The position numbers were made by a program, and so were the translations under genes. Shown piece after piece: positions 1 through 19,121 of a DNA stretch of 64,000 nt. The notes beneath the pieces were generated by a model. The model saw only the letters and a list, made by a program, of their open reading frames with translations. It was not told the origin of the DNA and ran no database searches. The stretch covers positions 28,590,402-28,654,401 of the forward strand of contig OY821750.1 in NCBI GenBank assembly GCA_963682055.1. The letters are read 5' to 3'. Origin of the DNA: Primula veris (taxonomy: Eukaryota > Streptophyta > Magnoliopsida > Ericales > Primulaceae). The number at the start of each line of letters is the position of its first letter. Position 1 is the stretch's first letter.

Positions 1-720
1 AACAGAAGTTAAAGTGTCTGTATTTAATTGTTTGACAATTGCTAAAAAAAACTTAGGATTCCTTATTCTTGGGGAAGTTAAAGAAAGACTTCTACGTACA
101 TTTTTTAAATGTTAAGGACTTTTATTTGTATCAGATTACGAAAAAGTAGTTTTTTAAATATTAAAGATCTGTACTTTAAGTTTCGGTATATGAGTTCGGT
201 TTAGGTATTGTGAAATGGCTTTTAGAGAACATCACAACAGAAGTTTACTATCCCTGCTTAAATGTTTTGACAATCGGCTACATCCTAACCCTAGAATCAC
301 ATTATATTTGGGGAACTTGGAAAATTTACTTCTACGTAGATTTTGTAAATAGTAACAGATGTGTTTTTTGTATAATTGAAGGTGACACTTTTATTTGCGT
401 CGGACTAATGGAAAGTAAGTTTTTTGTTAATAAAAAGATATAGACTTTAAGTTTGAAATGTCTTTTAAATAGCATCATAGCAGAAGATAAAGATCTGTGT
501 TAAGATGCCTAGCTGCATATTAAGGTTACATTGTTTTGGAGGAGGTAAAAGCATATATTTCTTATGCAATATTTGTGAATTTAAAAAAGCTGTGTTTTTT
601 GTATAAGAGACAACACGAGACTTTTATTTGCATCGGATTAGTGGAAAAAAGTGAAAAATTTGTGTAAGGCGAATGGAAGTTTTTTGGAGAATATGTTATA
701 AAAGCTATAGTCTGGACATG
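1..720. repeat. Degenerate tandem repeat of about 240-bp units
   Basis: Three diverged units follow one another. The marker AACAGAAGTT occurs at 1 and 236, and a related GCAGAAGATAAAG near 480. Each unit also holds a version of GACTTTTATTTG followed by a TCGGA-like stretch (near 118, 388 and 622) and the phrase TTTTTTGTATAA or similar. The array probably continues left of the window. It lies upstream of the first visible exon of the saposin-like gene and is probably intronic or 5' flanking. I see no coding exon here. Confidence 0.55.
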
Positions 721-1244
721 GTAGTAGAGTCCAAAGTTATATATGAATGTTTTTTTAGGGTATTCCGTACAAACTCTTATAAAAGATAAAACTACATGTA
801 TTTTTCTTTTTTGTGTTTGGCGAACAAGCATATGGTGATGATGCAGTATACGGACACAATTACCATTTGGAACATATGTCATGTGCAGATATAGAGTTTT
901 ACAAAAGCAGTAGAGGTTTAAGATTTATTATGCATTGCTTGATCGGATTCTGTAAAAATAAGATCAAAAACATAATTCAGTATATATAGTTATTTTAATT
1001 CTATGCTTCAGTCTCCTATTCAAGTTAGCCACACGTGTAAAATGGTAAAGCTTGTTTATCGAGTTACTTACGAGTGTGTTGTTAGATGTTTATTTTTAGA
1101 TTATTTGTTAGAAGTTAATTATTACTCCCAGAAAATATTGTTTGTTTTGAAAAGAATGCATTTTTTTTCCAAGTTACTTAGGCATCTGTTTCATAGTTCG
1201 ATGATCGTTCAACAACTTATCATTATTTCATTTGATCATTGCAG

Positions 1245-3950
1245 ATCTCAGAGTTTCAAATTATAGAAATAGCAGAAAATATCTGTAACTTGAAGAAGCA
1301 GGAAGCAGATTGGATTCTCAAAATAGATATCGTGGAACAAGGAGATAGATTAGAGGTAAGTTTTTTCCTTTTGTTAACTTGATAGGTAGGTCAGGACTTC
1401 AAATTTTTATTCTTTTGCTAACAAGCCTTAAATTTATCCACTTTCAGCTTGTCGAACATGACTCTGAAGGGCAATGTGATTCAGAGTGTAAAACAATCGA
1501 ACGTGCTTGCCAAGAGGTTGGATTTCTGGATTAGTTTGCACTTATTTTCTTGAGTGTATTCCCTATTTCAAAGTCCATCAACTGAATGCAGCTATTAAGC
1601 AAACAAGCTATGTGAACTGACTTAAAGAGAAGCCGGGTTCATCCAGTTTTTAAAGTTCTAGATTTATTGGCCAGAAATATGCCCTGCTTTTAAGGAAATT
1701 TATATGAAAGTAAGCAAATACACAGAGCTTAAAAGAGCTGAAAGCAAACAATCCCATGGTGACCCAGTTGTCGTTATTGGCACAAAATTAGATGCAACAT
1801 CTAAACCAGTGCTAAGCATATGGCTCATTTTCTGTGCTAACTAATGTTTTCTGGAACTTTGTGTTAAATGTGTTTCCTGAATGAAATTGGAGCGCTTAGA
1901 TTTGCAATGGCTAAGTTCAACTGTAAATTGTTGCAGGTTATGGGGTACTCAGACACAGACGTGGCAGAATATTTATATAGTAATAATCCTCAAATAGATT
2001 CATTGACGAAATTCTTATGTAAAGACCTTACAAAATCATGTAGTACCAAGCCACCTCCAGTGCCTAAGGTACTTCCCTTGTCATAGGTCTTTCTATCATT
2101 TCAATACTAGATATTGCTTACAATCATCAGCTAGGTCAAGTATTGATGTCTTTATGTTAATATGAATAAGTGTGTGGAATGTGGCATCCTTGATTTTTAT
2201 TTGTAAAAGCCACCCCAAATTCCGTGTAAAATTTCAATTATCCACATATATTAAGATTAAATACATCGAGTATGTGTAGCTTTAGTTTCTGATTTTTCTT
2301 TTAAATGTTGGAAATTATTAATTATTGCTGATAATCTGTGTATTTTAAAGGTTGTTGGAGGGCCTAGAAAACAGAGTTGATGGATGGATTTTACAATTAG
2401 TAGTATGAAAACAGATACAAATGTGCAATTAAACCATTCGGTTTAAAAATTTGAATCAAATTCATGACACTTGCATGTTTATTTGAATTGTCTTAATCTA
2501 CTGAAACTGGCAAAATCTCTGGTTATAATCTACTCTAGTATGTGAGCCTTGTTTTCCCCCCTATCAATTTGCTTCTGCAGGACAGAACTCCCGGAGAACC
2601 CTTTATTCCCAAATCGGAAAAAGAAGCTGAAATGGAGAAGTTAATGAAATCCATGGAGGTAGTTAGCCTTATACTTCAAATAACATTGTTCGCCTGATTA
2701 AAGTTTAGAATTCGAGTTAATTTTATTTACCTTTTTACTCTATAGGGCATGCCAGGAGCTCCTGGTATGAAGATGTACTCACGAGAAGATTTGATGAAAA
2801 ATAAGTTTGGCACTGAAGATGCTGACGAAGAAGATGATGATGATGAAGAGGTGGATATCCCCTCAAAACTGGTAATAAACATACATTTTGTTTCTATTTG
2901 AGTCCTTGGCGAGTTTTGACGTCATTGGGTGTTTTTTTTAATCTTTCTATAAAGTTACTTCTGTAAGTTGCTGCTACAAACTACTGCTAGTAGCGTAGCA
3001 CTTCTTTTTGCCTATGGTTGCAAGTTATTTGAAAAAAAAATTGTTTGAAGCAGAAGAAGCTTTTAAAGAAAAAACAGGTTTAAAAAAGCAGTTGCATATG
3101 TTTTATCCTAAAAGACCAAAGCTGCTGCTCCTAAATAAAAGTTAAAAAAGAAGCACACTTGAAATGTATAACTATTGTGGTGTTTAGTAAAACAAAGAGC
3201 AGCCATGTTAACATTATCATTTATCTTTTTTGATCTAAACCAATAAAGAGGCGAATGTTATCACACACTTCCATTGTAAGGAAAGTTATTGAATTTTTTC
3301 AGGGTTAATTGCAAATAACCCTGTGTGATTTTACGGTTTTACCATGGACATCCGTATAATATAAGCTTGCAAAATATTTTTACTTTGCAAACCCCTATGT
3401 CCAATTTTCAAGAGGTGTAAGTTTGTGTACGTTAACTTGGAACACTTTTTTTTTCCAGTATGTCTGTCTTGATGAGATCTATTTTCCACAAGCAACGAAA
3501 TGCCAACTGACACTAAATTTTATAAATATAGTTTTGGTAGTTGTTTGCGAAATGTAGATAGTTCATAGGAGTTAATTACAAGTTTCCAAAGTACATAGAA
3601 GTAATTTGGAAAATTATAATTTATGTGGATTATTTGAAGTTTTTACACATTTACTATACTACAACAAGATGAAACTCACTTTCAGATACTATTTTCAAAA
3701 TCGTTGTTGAAAGATGAATTTTGAAGCTGAGCCTTTGATATTTCCAAATTGCTTGTAGGGGAAAGTTCTAAGGGAGAAAGAAAAGACAGAGACCGATTGG
3801 AGAAAACAAATGACTGAAAAGGTTACTGAAACTGGGACGATGCTGAGAAGACAAGCATATAAATTATCCAGCCGCGCAAAGCAATGGTGGAGACGTACAA
3901 AAACAAGTTTAAAGAAGAAAAGTTCAAAGCCCTCCAAAGCCGAACTTTAG
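1245..3950 (+). CDS. Saposin-B-like/DUF3456 ER protein (SES1/canopy-like), 3' part
   Basis: Six exons encode the last 235 residues: 1245-1355, 1448-1516, 1937-2068, 2581-2658, 2746-2871 and 3759-3950 (stop TAG). All junctions are GT-AG and the reading frame is continuous. The product has spaced cysteines (C14 of the first exon, then CDSEC, CQE, FLCKDL and SCS), as in the TLR4-regulator/MIR-interacting saposin-like family. A proline-rich stretch (KPPPVPKDRTPGEPF), a GMPGAPGMK segment, a run of acidic residues, and a basic tryptophan-containing C-terminus follow. Family members are ER-lumenal, and one plant member (SES1) is tied to salt and ER stress; that role is known for the family and not shown here. 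The N-terminus with signal peptide is not visible: no convincing exon was found upstream of 1245, so it lies outside the window or in an exon I missed. The gene converges on the arginine methyltransferase gene. Confidence 0.85.
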
Positions 3951-4842
3951 AGCCATTCAATTTTTGTTAGTAGAATGAATTCTTCACTTGGTCGGCTCTA
4001 AAGGACCTCATACTGCGGTTAACTTTTTCTGTTTATTTTAGAAACTTGCACAATCTATGATGGAAAGAATACAGACGCAATAGAAACGAGTTTTTTTTTC
4101 TCCTCTGTTTTCCACAGTTTTGAAATTTACTAAAGAGCAAATACCATGAGTTCTGAAACATAATCATTGGTCCATTCTTTTACATCTTAACATTTGATTC
4201 AGTCTAATAAAACATAGTTTGGTGTTATCTATGGTTAAAGCGGTTATCTAAGCTGTAAACTCACCACAAAAGGATTATAATATGGATAATAATACAGTAG
4301 CGAATATGTATTATAATACAGTAGCGACTAGCGATCATAGATTTTCACCTCATAATTAAGAAATAAAGGAGCATTCAGTAGAACAAAACAACAATTATCA
4401 ACATCCATGATCAAGCAGACACCAAGCTGAAATATGATGTTACATATTTCAGACCAGGCGAACTCAAATGGCATCATTGTTTGACTCTTAAGAGAACAAA
4501 ATTGAATTTACATGATATTTTCCATCACGGCAAAAATCCAACTGATATCTTTAAATATTTAAAAAACAAGAATTATACATAGAAAGACATTGTAAACATG
4601 GTATCTCACACAGAACAAAGAATTGAGTTAACTCGAAAGTATCTTGTGTTGCAATACATTTCTTAATCAAATGTTAAAAATAGGTCGCATCAGAGCAAAA
4701 ATAAAAAATAAAAATAAAAATAAAAATCTGAGTTTCAGGGTGAAATTGGCAAAGCATGTTCTCAAACATCAATGTTGCACTGCTAAGCTAGTGTACAATG
4801 GTACAAGTTCCCTGGCGATCAAGGATAATATAGCACTCCCAA
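3951..4842. other. Intergenic region between two convergent genes
   Basis: This stretch holds the 3' untranslated ends of the saposin-like gene (from the left) and of the arginine methyltransferase gene (from the right). A duplicated phrase TAATACAGTAGCGA occurs near 4290-4330, and (AAAAT)n-like A-rich repeats occur near 4700-4730. I see no further gene. Confidence 0.6.
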
Positions 4843-12035
<7,193 letters not shown>

Positions 12036-12044
12036 TATATAAAA

Positions 12045-12098
<54 letters not shown>
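12045..12098. repeat. (AT)n(AG)n microsatellite in PRMT 5' leader
   Basis: An AT run passes directly into an AG run. On the gene's own strand it reads (CT)n then (AT)n just before the start codon. CT-rich tracts are common in plant 5' untranslated regions and promoters. Confidence 0.9.
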
Positions 12099-12348
12099 TA
12101 GGGTTTAAGGAGAGTGGTGGTGGCTAAGAGAGAGAGAATGTGAGTTAGGGTTTATGAAGCTAAGTGATGGTGTTGTGTTTTATTTATTTTATTTTAATAC
12201 TATAAAGGATACTAACAATTTTTATTTTTTTGAAATAGGATACTCATAGTTTTGGTAGTAATTTTAGAGGTTGTATTTTTATAATACATTTTTTTTGAAA
12301 AAACGCGTAAATCGTAAAAAAAATGTACGGTTTGCAGTCATTTAATAC

Positions 12349-12490
12349 AAACCGTAGATTAAATCTACGGTTTACAGTGATTCACTGTAAACCGTAGATT
12401 AAATCTACGGTTTGTATTCATTTGATCCAAACCGTAGATTAAATCTACGGTTTACAAATCACTGTAATCCGTAGATTTAATCTACGGTCT
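12349..12490. repeat. 40-bp-phased palindrome array, left end of MULE-1
   Basis: Four 25-bp near-perfect palindromes, each AAACCGTAGATT followed by its reverse complement around a central base, start at 12349, 12389, 12429 and 12466 (the last with a T-rich centre and a mismatch). Spacers such as ACAGTGATTCACTGT are themselves palindromic, so the array could fold into many alternative hairpins. Confidence 0.9.
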
Positions 12491-13329
12491 GTGTAATTTC
12501 TGCAGAAATTACACAGTCAGTCCCCATTTTTCAGAAATTACACAGTCAGTCCATGCACGAAAATTACACAGACAGTCCCTTGAAAACAGAATTTCACGTT
12601 TTTAAAAATAAAAATAAACTTTTATACTATACTCTCTCTCTTTCTCTCAAAAACCCCCAATTTTCATCCATAAAAACCACCCAAATCAATCAACTACAAT
12701 AACTATCAACTTTCTTAACAAAAAACCCCCAAATCATCAATCAAATTTATCCATAATTCAAGATATTTCTTTTATTCTCTAATTTATTATTTATTTTGTG
12801 TAATTTCAATTTGTAAAATAGGAAAAAATATATAAAATATGCAAATCCATAATTCACTTAGCTATATATAATTGTTTGTTATTTGTTTATATTAATTATA
12901 GAAATTATAATAATTGTTGATATTTGTCCCATTTTTGCATTTTTTTTTTTGTGTAATTTCAATTTGTAAAATAGGAAAAAATATATAAAATATGCAAATT
13001 GATTATTCACTTAGCTATATATAATTGTTTGTTGTTTGTTTATATTAATTATAGAAATTATAATAATTGTTGATATTTGTCCCATTTAATAAAAAAATTA
13101 GGGTTTTTATTCAAATTTGTTTATTTAGATATTTATTACTAATGGTTTGGTTATGATGTTACATGTTTATGATGGTTATTTGTTTTGATTGAGAAAAATA
13201 AAAATTGTTACGCTTTATTAATATTTACCCGTTTTGAAAATTAGGGGTTTTTATAAAATTATATTTTTTAATTAGTTTGTTTGACCAAATCACCAATAAA
13301 AATTGGGGTTGTTGATATTTTATCCGTTT

Positions 13330-13600
13330 TATAAAAAAATTGAGTTATCATTGTTTGGTTATCATTAAATGTGTTTGGTTATGATTAAAAAATTGAGTTA
13401 TCATTGTTTGGTTATCATTAAAAAATTGAGTTATCATTAAAAAATTGAGTTATCATTGTTTGGTTATTATTAATTGGTTATCATTGAGTTATCATTATTT
13501 AGTTATCATTAATGGGTTATCATTGAGTTATCATTGTTTGGTTATCATTAATTGGTTATCATTGTTTAATTAGATAATTAAAATAATTGTTTGGTTATCA
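13330..13600. repeat. Minisatellite in MULE-1 left arm
   Basis: Repeats of TTGTTTGGTTATCATTA mixed with AAAAATTGAGTTATCATT occur just upstream of the internal ORF. The same motif family sits at the equivalent place in MULE-2 (31500-32110). Confidence 0.85.
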
Positions 13601-13655
13601 TTAAATGTGTATGTTTCTTATGTTGTTTTTATTGTTAAAAATAAAAATAGTTAGG

Positions 13656-14126
13656 ATGGCAGAGCCAGGTCCACAGAGCAGGATGGGCATTTTACGACAG
13701 ATGAAGGACTTGGACGCTGAAATATCTCGGGTTCGTCATCACATGGCTAATCTTGAGAAAGAGTTCGGGATTTTGCCATTGAGTTTGTTCGACTCACATC
13801 CCGAGAAGACCCTTAAGTGTACTGAGATCTCAGCCTTGAGCCGCCAGCTCGACCAGTTGTTGTTGCGTAGAAATCATTTGGCTAACTCTTGGGATCAAGC
13901 TCAGTAAGAGTTTGACAACGGTCATCAGGGCCTAGCTAGCATGATGGTTAAGAATGCTCGGCTCAAGGAACATATCACTGCCCTTACCAGGAAGAATGCC
14001 GCCCTTACCAGGGAGAATGAGTGCTTGGTTGTCATGAACGACTCATACCAAGCTCGGTTAGATTGCTCTGCTCGGGTGGCTTTCTCTCGGTCCGGCAGTT
14101 CGGTTTTTCCGCCCATTGATCCTTAG
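13656..14126 (+). pseudogene. MULE-1 internal ORF, coiled-coil-like, one in-frame stop
   Basis: From ATG 13656 a frame of 157 codons runs to TAG 14124-14126 and is broken only by TAA at 13905-13907 (codon 84). The first residues, MAEPGPQSRMGILRQ, match the start of the plant-mobile-domain gene of MULE-2 (MADPGPHIKGRLGILRQ). The rest is unrelated to that gene: it is rich in L, E, R, K and A with heptad-like spacing (for example LDAEISRVRHHMANLEKEF and ARLKEHITALTRKNAALTR), which suggests coiled coils. It is visibly more GC-rich than the arms around it. I do not recognise the family. It could be a captured host fragment or an accessory transposon gene. Confidence 0.6.
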
Positions 14127-14974
14127 TTTTAAATGTCTTTACTTCATTGTTGTATTTTCGTTGCTTTGTTCTTATCCCATCTGTGGCTAATTAGTGGCCC
14201 CCTTTTGTAATTCATAATTTCCTCTATTTAATTTGAACTGCTGCTAACGTCTCGTTTCTTGTGCCTTTTTGTACTTTGGACTGTTGTGACGCCTCGTATC
14301 TTTTGTCTCTTCATTTAATGCACTGTTTCGTACTTCGTGCCTTTGATATTTGCATTTTCTTTATTTTTGAACTGCTGCAACGCTTCGTAGTTTGTGCCTC
14401 TTAATCAGTTTTTTATTTTTAATTTTATGTAAATTACTCTTTTTTCCAAGTTGTTGTAAATTTATATGATGTATCATGTTTAATAAATATGTTTTATGAA
14501 ATTTAGTTAATGTTTGCATATTGAGTTAATTTTTTTTATGAAATTTATATAATTTATGATTGTTTCATTCAATAAAATTGACGATTGACACCAAATTGAC
14601 GATTTACTTAATGTTTCATATTGCGTTATACAAGTGTTAAAAACAAACCAAAAACACTTCACAAAAATTGACGATTTAGTTAATGTTTCAATAAATCTCA
14701 ACTTATACACTTGACAAAAAGATAACATGAACTAAAAATATAAAATTTATTAAATCAACTTTTTTTGTGTAAATTTATGTAAATTTTGTGTTTATTTTGA
14801 GAGATTGTTAGAATTTTGGTAATTTATTTTATGTCAAATTTTAAAAATAAGACATTTAGTTTTTTTGTTAAAAAAATTATGTTTAATTTGAAAAAAATAT
14901 TCAGTATTTTAATTTTAATTGTTAAAATTGACCAAATTTATTTTATGTAAATTTTTTTTATGAAAAAACGCTGC

Positions 14975-14999
14975 AAACCGTAGATTTTTTTTACGGTTT
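14975..14999. repeat. Palindrome copy at right end of MULE-1
   Basis: A single degenerate copy of the palindrome, AAACCGTAGATT then TTTTTTACGGTTT, about 40 bp inside the right terminus. It pairs with the matching copy at the left end as part of the terminal inverted repeat. Confidence 0.8.
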
Positions 15000-16697
15000 G
15001 TGCATTTTTTCAGAAAAAGTGTAGTATAAAAATCCAACCTCGTAATTTTATTTGACTCCTCTGGTTTTTTTTTCATTTATTCAGTAATTTTTTTACTTTT
15101 TTTTAATCAGTAATTTTTTTACTTGACGTATATATATCCGGGTTTTTTTTAATGTCTTTTTTTTTTTTTTTATCTTAAATTGTTGACTTTTTTAGATAAG
15201 TATATGAATTCTTATTTTTCTTATTTAGTATCATGAATTCTCAATTATTTAGTATCACTTGGTGTATGTATATCCGGGCTTTTTAATGTTTTTTGTTTTG
15301 TTTTTTTGTACATTGAATTGTTGACATTTTTAGATAAATATACGAATTCTTATTTTTATTATTTAGTACCATGAATTCTCAATTATTTAGTATCTCCCGA
15401 ATTCTTAAATATTTTCTCAATTGTTTAGTACACTAAATTCTTATTTTTTCTTATTTAGTACCTTAATTTCCAGTTTTCTTTTTTGAACTTTTTCATTCAT
15501 TTTGATACACAAAATTCTTAAATATTTCTTATTTAGTAGCTTGAATTATCAATTATTTTCTTGTTTAGTACATTGGATTCAGTTATTCTGGTGTCATGTC
15601 ATGTGTCATATAATTGGTCGAGATAGTTCCTATAAAAAAAAATACTTGAATTTAGGGTATTAACCAAGAAAAATAAGAATTTAGTGTACTAATCGAGAAA
15701 CACCAACAATTCACACACACACAAAAAAAAAGCTAAAAACCCATGTATAATGTGACTTTTAGTTATGACCATTTCAAAAAAATAAATTAATTAAATGTAT
15801 ATATCGAGTAATCTATAGTCACGACCGCCACTTTGACATTAGTTGCATTTGTCGTGGTTAGATGCGACTCGAACGTTGTATGATAAATAATGTTGGGAGT
15901 AGTTCTCCTTTTTGAGTAGTAACTAGCGACGAGTTACTCACTATGTACCTAATAGGTAAATTTATTTGGTTTCCTAGATTTTAGTTACTCAGTCCACCTT
16001 TATTTTATTTTATGGGTTTGGTGCAAGTATATTGTAACTTTGGGGTGTGTTTGGCATCGATTTTTTATATAACAATGTTGCTTTTAAAAAAGTAACAACA
16101 AAATAGATGCTTCAAAAAAGCCAAAGTTTAATGTTTGACACCATCTAAACTTTTTTTACCATAAGTGATTTTTTTACTTATTTTAACTTATAAGTGGCTT
16201 TAATTAAAAATATAAATTTTATTAGACTATATTTTCTTCATATTTCTATATTCTCTGCTTTTGAGTTTTTTTAACTTTATTAAACAAAAAGTTAGCTTTT
16301 TAAAAAGTAAAAAAGCTAACAAACCAAACGTCATGAAAAAAATAGTTGTCAAATAGGCACTTATAATCGTGGCCGGCCGCCACTTCAACACTAGTTGCAA
16401 TTCCATCAGTTAGACGAGACTCGAACCTTGTTTGATACACGGGTATATATTAATAGTTTGTCGAGAATTAATTGAACACAACATGCTATGGAAAAGTTGT
16501 AGACAATACAAATGAAATATGGCAGCAGAATTTTGATAATGCATTATGTGATTTCTTATAAAGGCAGTTATACTAAATGATATTAGTTCTGTTCTGCCTT
16601 GTGACTTTTTCAATCACTGCGCATCCCTCTGCCGGAATTGCTGAAAATGCATATTCCATAACAGATATTCGGCTAGGAACTCATGTAGGAAAATGAC

Positions 16698-17080
16698 ATT
16701 GGACTCAAGTCGAAGCGATCGTAAAATTGCTATAACACATGAAATGAAGTAACTAATAAAACAACACATTATGAGGTTTGCTCGTTGAAATTTTTTGCCG
16801 TCGGATACTCATGCACATATTTTGATCCAGAAAAGGGCAACTTTTTCCTATACACCAAGCCCGCTCTCAAATGGCAGAACATGCAACAAACAACATTGAA
16901 CTCAAGTAGAAATGGTCAATATCAAATATGCACATATATTACACATGAAATGAAGTAAATAATAAAACAACCAACTTCTCGAGTTTGCCAATTGAAGAAT
17001 TTTGTCACCGGAAACTCATGCACATATTTTGGTCCAGAAAAGGACAAGTTTTTCGTATACACTGAATCCACTCTCAAATG
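16698..17080. repeat. Tandem duplication, about 196-bp unit
   Basis: ATTGGACTCAAGT at 16698 recurs as ATTGAACTCAAGT at 16894, and both copies continue through CACATGAAATGAAGTAA and ACTCATGCACATATTTTG to CTCTCAAATGG. The copies are moderately diverged. Confidence 0.8.
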
Positions 17081-17318
17081 GTATAGCAAACTTTTCGTTG
17101 GAAAGCATATATGTCTCTTTAAAAATAGACGTCATTTCTAGATTTTCATCAATGAAGAGTTAATTTTTTTTTTTCCAGGATACTGCAGGGGCCTTTCCAA
17201 TAGCTTTCCAGTTTTAGCTGCATTTCCACTCAATAATCCACATACACCTTTCAAATGTTGATCCTAAAAAAATGTTCTTGCTGACCTCATGTATATCGCG
17301 CCAAAGTTTTATCGATTT

Positions 17319-17438
17319 GGCTTTGTTCAACTTCTTCAGCTTTTATCTTTTCCGTATGTTCATGCCTTGCGGTATATTGGCTTTGTTCAATTTATTCAGC
17401 TTTGATCTTTTTCGTATGTCTATGCCTTGCAGTATAAT
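17319..17438. repeat. Tandem duplication, 60-bp unit
   Basis: GGCTTTGTTCAACTTCTTCA at 17319 is followed 60 bp later by GGCTTTGTTCAATTTATTCA, and both run to ATGCCTTGC. Because 60 is divisible by three, the frame across it stays open, but nothing else suggests coding. Confidence 0.85.
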
Positions 17439-18399
17439 CGCCTATGTTCCTTGTTTTCACGCAACTTACTTTGATTTCAGATCTCATAACCAGTATGAAT
17501 CCATTTCATTTTGTGTGATATGAAATGTTTTTGAAGAAATGAGAGCCAACTAAATGATATGAAATGTTCCATAACAAGTAATGATATGCACACAACTTGC
17601 ACATAACTTGCACACAACTCGCACACTCGATAAATATATAATAATATTCATTTTGTTAGAAAATACATATGTATTCTTATTGTCTTCCTTGTGGATATAG
17701 GAGACTAACATGTAGAGCATTTCCTAAATTCCCGTCGAACTCAGCTTAGTCAACTCTAGTCAACAATAAATGTATGGAGTTAATTTGATAAGCAATGACC
17801 TAATGAGCAAAGTTTCTACCTAGACAGGTATCTTTCCAGGCCAAAATGAAAATGTATAGAGTTATTCTGATAAGCGAACATTGTTAATGAGATGCACATG
17901 AACTAAGTTACTATATATCGAGGCAAGTATTTTTCAAATATTAGCATAGAGTTTTACATTAGAGATTTTCCTGACATATGAAGCTAAATCTTAATGTCAA
18001 ACAAAACGGACTTTAGTACATAACAGGTGAAAGGTTCACATTATTAATTTAAACTTCTGAAGTATTTTATATCAATTATATGTCATTGAGATAGTTAATT
18101 ATAACAATCATGCTTAGGTTACAAACTAATAATTGTAGTTTCTACATATTGCCATGGTTGGTGACAACTTTTGAGCAAGTAATACTCGGCACGGGCATAT
18201 TTGTAATTGAACAAGCATTACAGTACTCTTATAAATTATAAATTGAGTGTTACTATTGCTATATTCAAAATTAATATTCAAATTCAACCCGCTTATGTGA
18301 ATTTTTCTAATCACATATTTCATAGGCTAAACCCACAACTCACACACTTCATATCCTAATAAAATAAATATTTATCCCTCAAAATATAAATAAAATTCT

Positions 18400-18735
18400 A
18401 TAATTTGATAAATTAAAATATAAATATTCAACATAATAAAAACTCAATCTACTAAAAAACCAAATAAAAATATAATAGAACACTAGTTGGGTCTAATCTA
18501 AATTTAAATATTAATTAAAAATTAAAAAAATTGTTAAATCTAAAAACTCAAATAAAAATATACTATAACTTTAGTTGAGCCTACTCTAAATTTAAATATT
18601 AATTAAAATTAAAAAAAAATTGTTAAATCTAAAACCCAACCCATGAAAAACTCAAATAAAAATATACTAGAAGCCTAGTTGAGCCTACACTAAATTTAAA
18701 TATTAATTAAAAAGAAAAAATTGTTAAATCTAATA
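18400..18735. repeat. AT-rich tandem repeat, about 90-105-bp unit
   Basis: Three to four copies contain TAGTTGAGCCTAC, then CTAAATTTAAATATTAATT, then ATTGTTAAATCTAA. Spacing varies from about 88 to 104 bp. Confidence 0.75.
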
Positions 18736-19049
18736 TTAGTAACAATCAAAATATTTGATGAGCTGGATATGGCATGTAATATGACACATCAGCGGGTTAA
18801 TTTTTTAGGTAAGAAAAATGTGTGAGCAAAAACATTTTTCTTATAAATTAAGTTGTCCCAATTGATAAGCACTTAAAATTGATTTAATTATAATTTATTA
18901 GTATTAAGTACATAAAAGACTCATTTCGTTGCATCTTATTGGAATAATATATAAAGATAGTAATTCTGTAAAAACTATACCTATAACTAGTTATAGTTAA
19001 ATTTATGCTTTTAAGGAAAACTTGAAAACTATAAATAAAAAAAAAAAAA

Positions 19050-19121
19050 ATGGTCATACTGAGAGTAGTGTAACTTATTTACCGATTTAATTTATTGTTA
19101 CATTACTCTCAGTATGACCAT
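19050..19121. repeat. Inverted repeat, 25-bp arms, 22-nt loop
   Basis: The arm at 19050-19074 (ATGGTCATACTGAGAGTAGT...) is the reverse complement of 19097-19121 with one mismatch. The poly-A run before it and the AT-rich loop leave open either a short foldback transposon or a transcribed hairpin. Confidence 0.85.

Larger units (their letters stand above)
12267..15041. mobile_element. MULE-1, non-autonomous Mutator-like element (2775 bp)
   Basis: The ends are inverted repeats of about 70 bp: left GAGGTTGTATTTTTATA, right (reverse complement) GAGGTTGGATTTTTATA, continuing through a stretch of A's to TACGGTTTGC. The element is flanked by a perfect 9-bp direct repeat GTAATTTTA at 12258-12266 and 15042-15050, the target-site size of Mutator elements. 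Left and right arms match those of MULE-2 (30687-39273): both have the 40-bp-phased palindromes, the ACACAGTCAGTCC phrases, the GTTTGGTTATCATTA minisatellite and a common right arm from about 14400. It lacks a transposase gene and carries a different internal ORF (13656-14126). It lies immediately upstream of the PRMT gene, so it may contribute promoter sequence. Confidence 0.93.

Noticed and set aside
1620..1850. Possible extra exon in the saposin-like gene intron (frame with KVSKYTELKRAESKQSHGD)
   Set aside because: The flanking exons already join in frame without it, stops lie close upstream, and I do not recognise the peptide.
14507..14728. 73-codon minus-strand frame, with a similar one at 38453-38647
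   Set aside because: Similarity arises because both lie in the shared right arm of the two MULEs; composition is AT-rich with no gene-like features.
16030..16340. Possible MITE starting GTGTGTTTGGCATCG and ending near CAAACCAAACGTCATG
   Set aside because: The ends pair only over a few bases and no target duplication was found.
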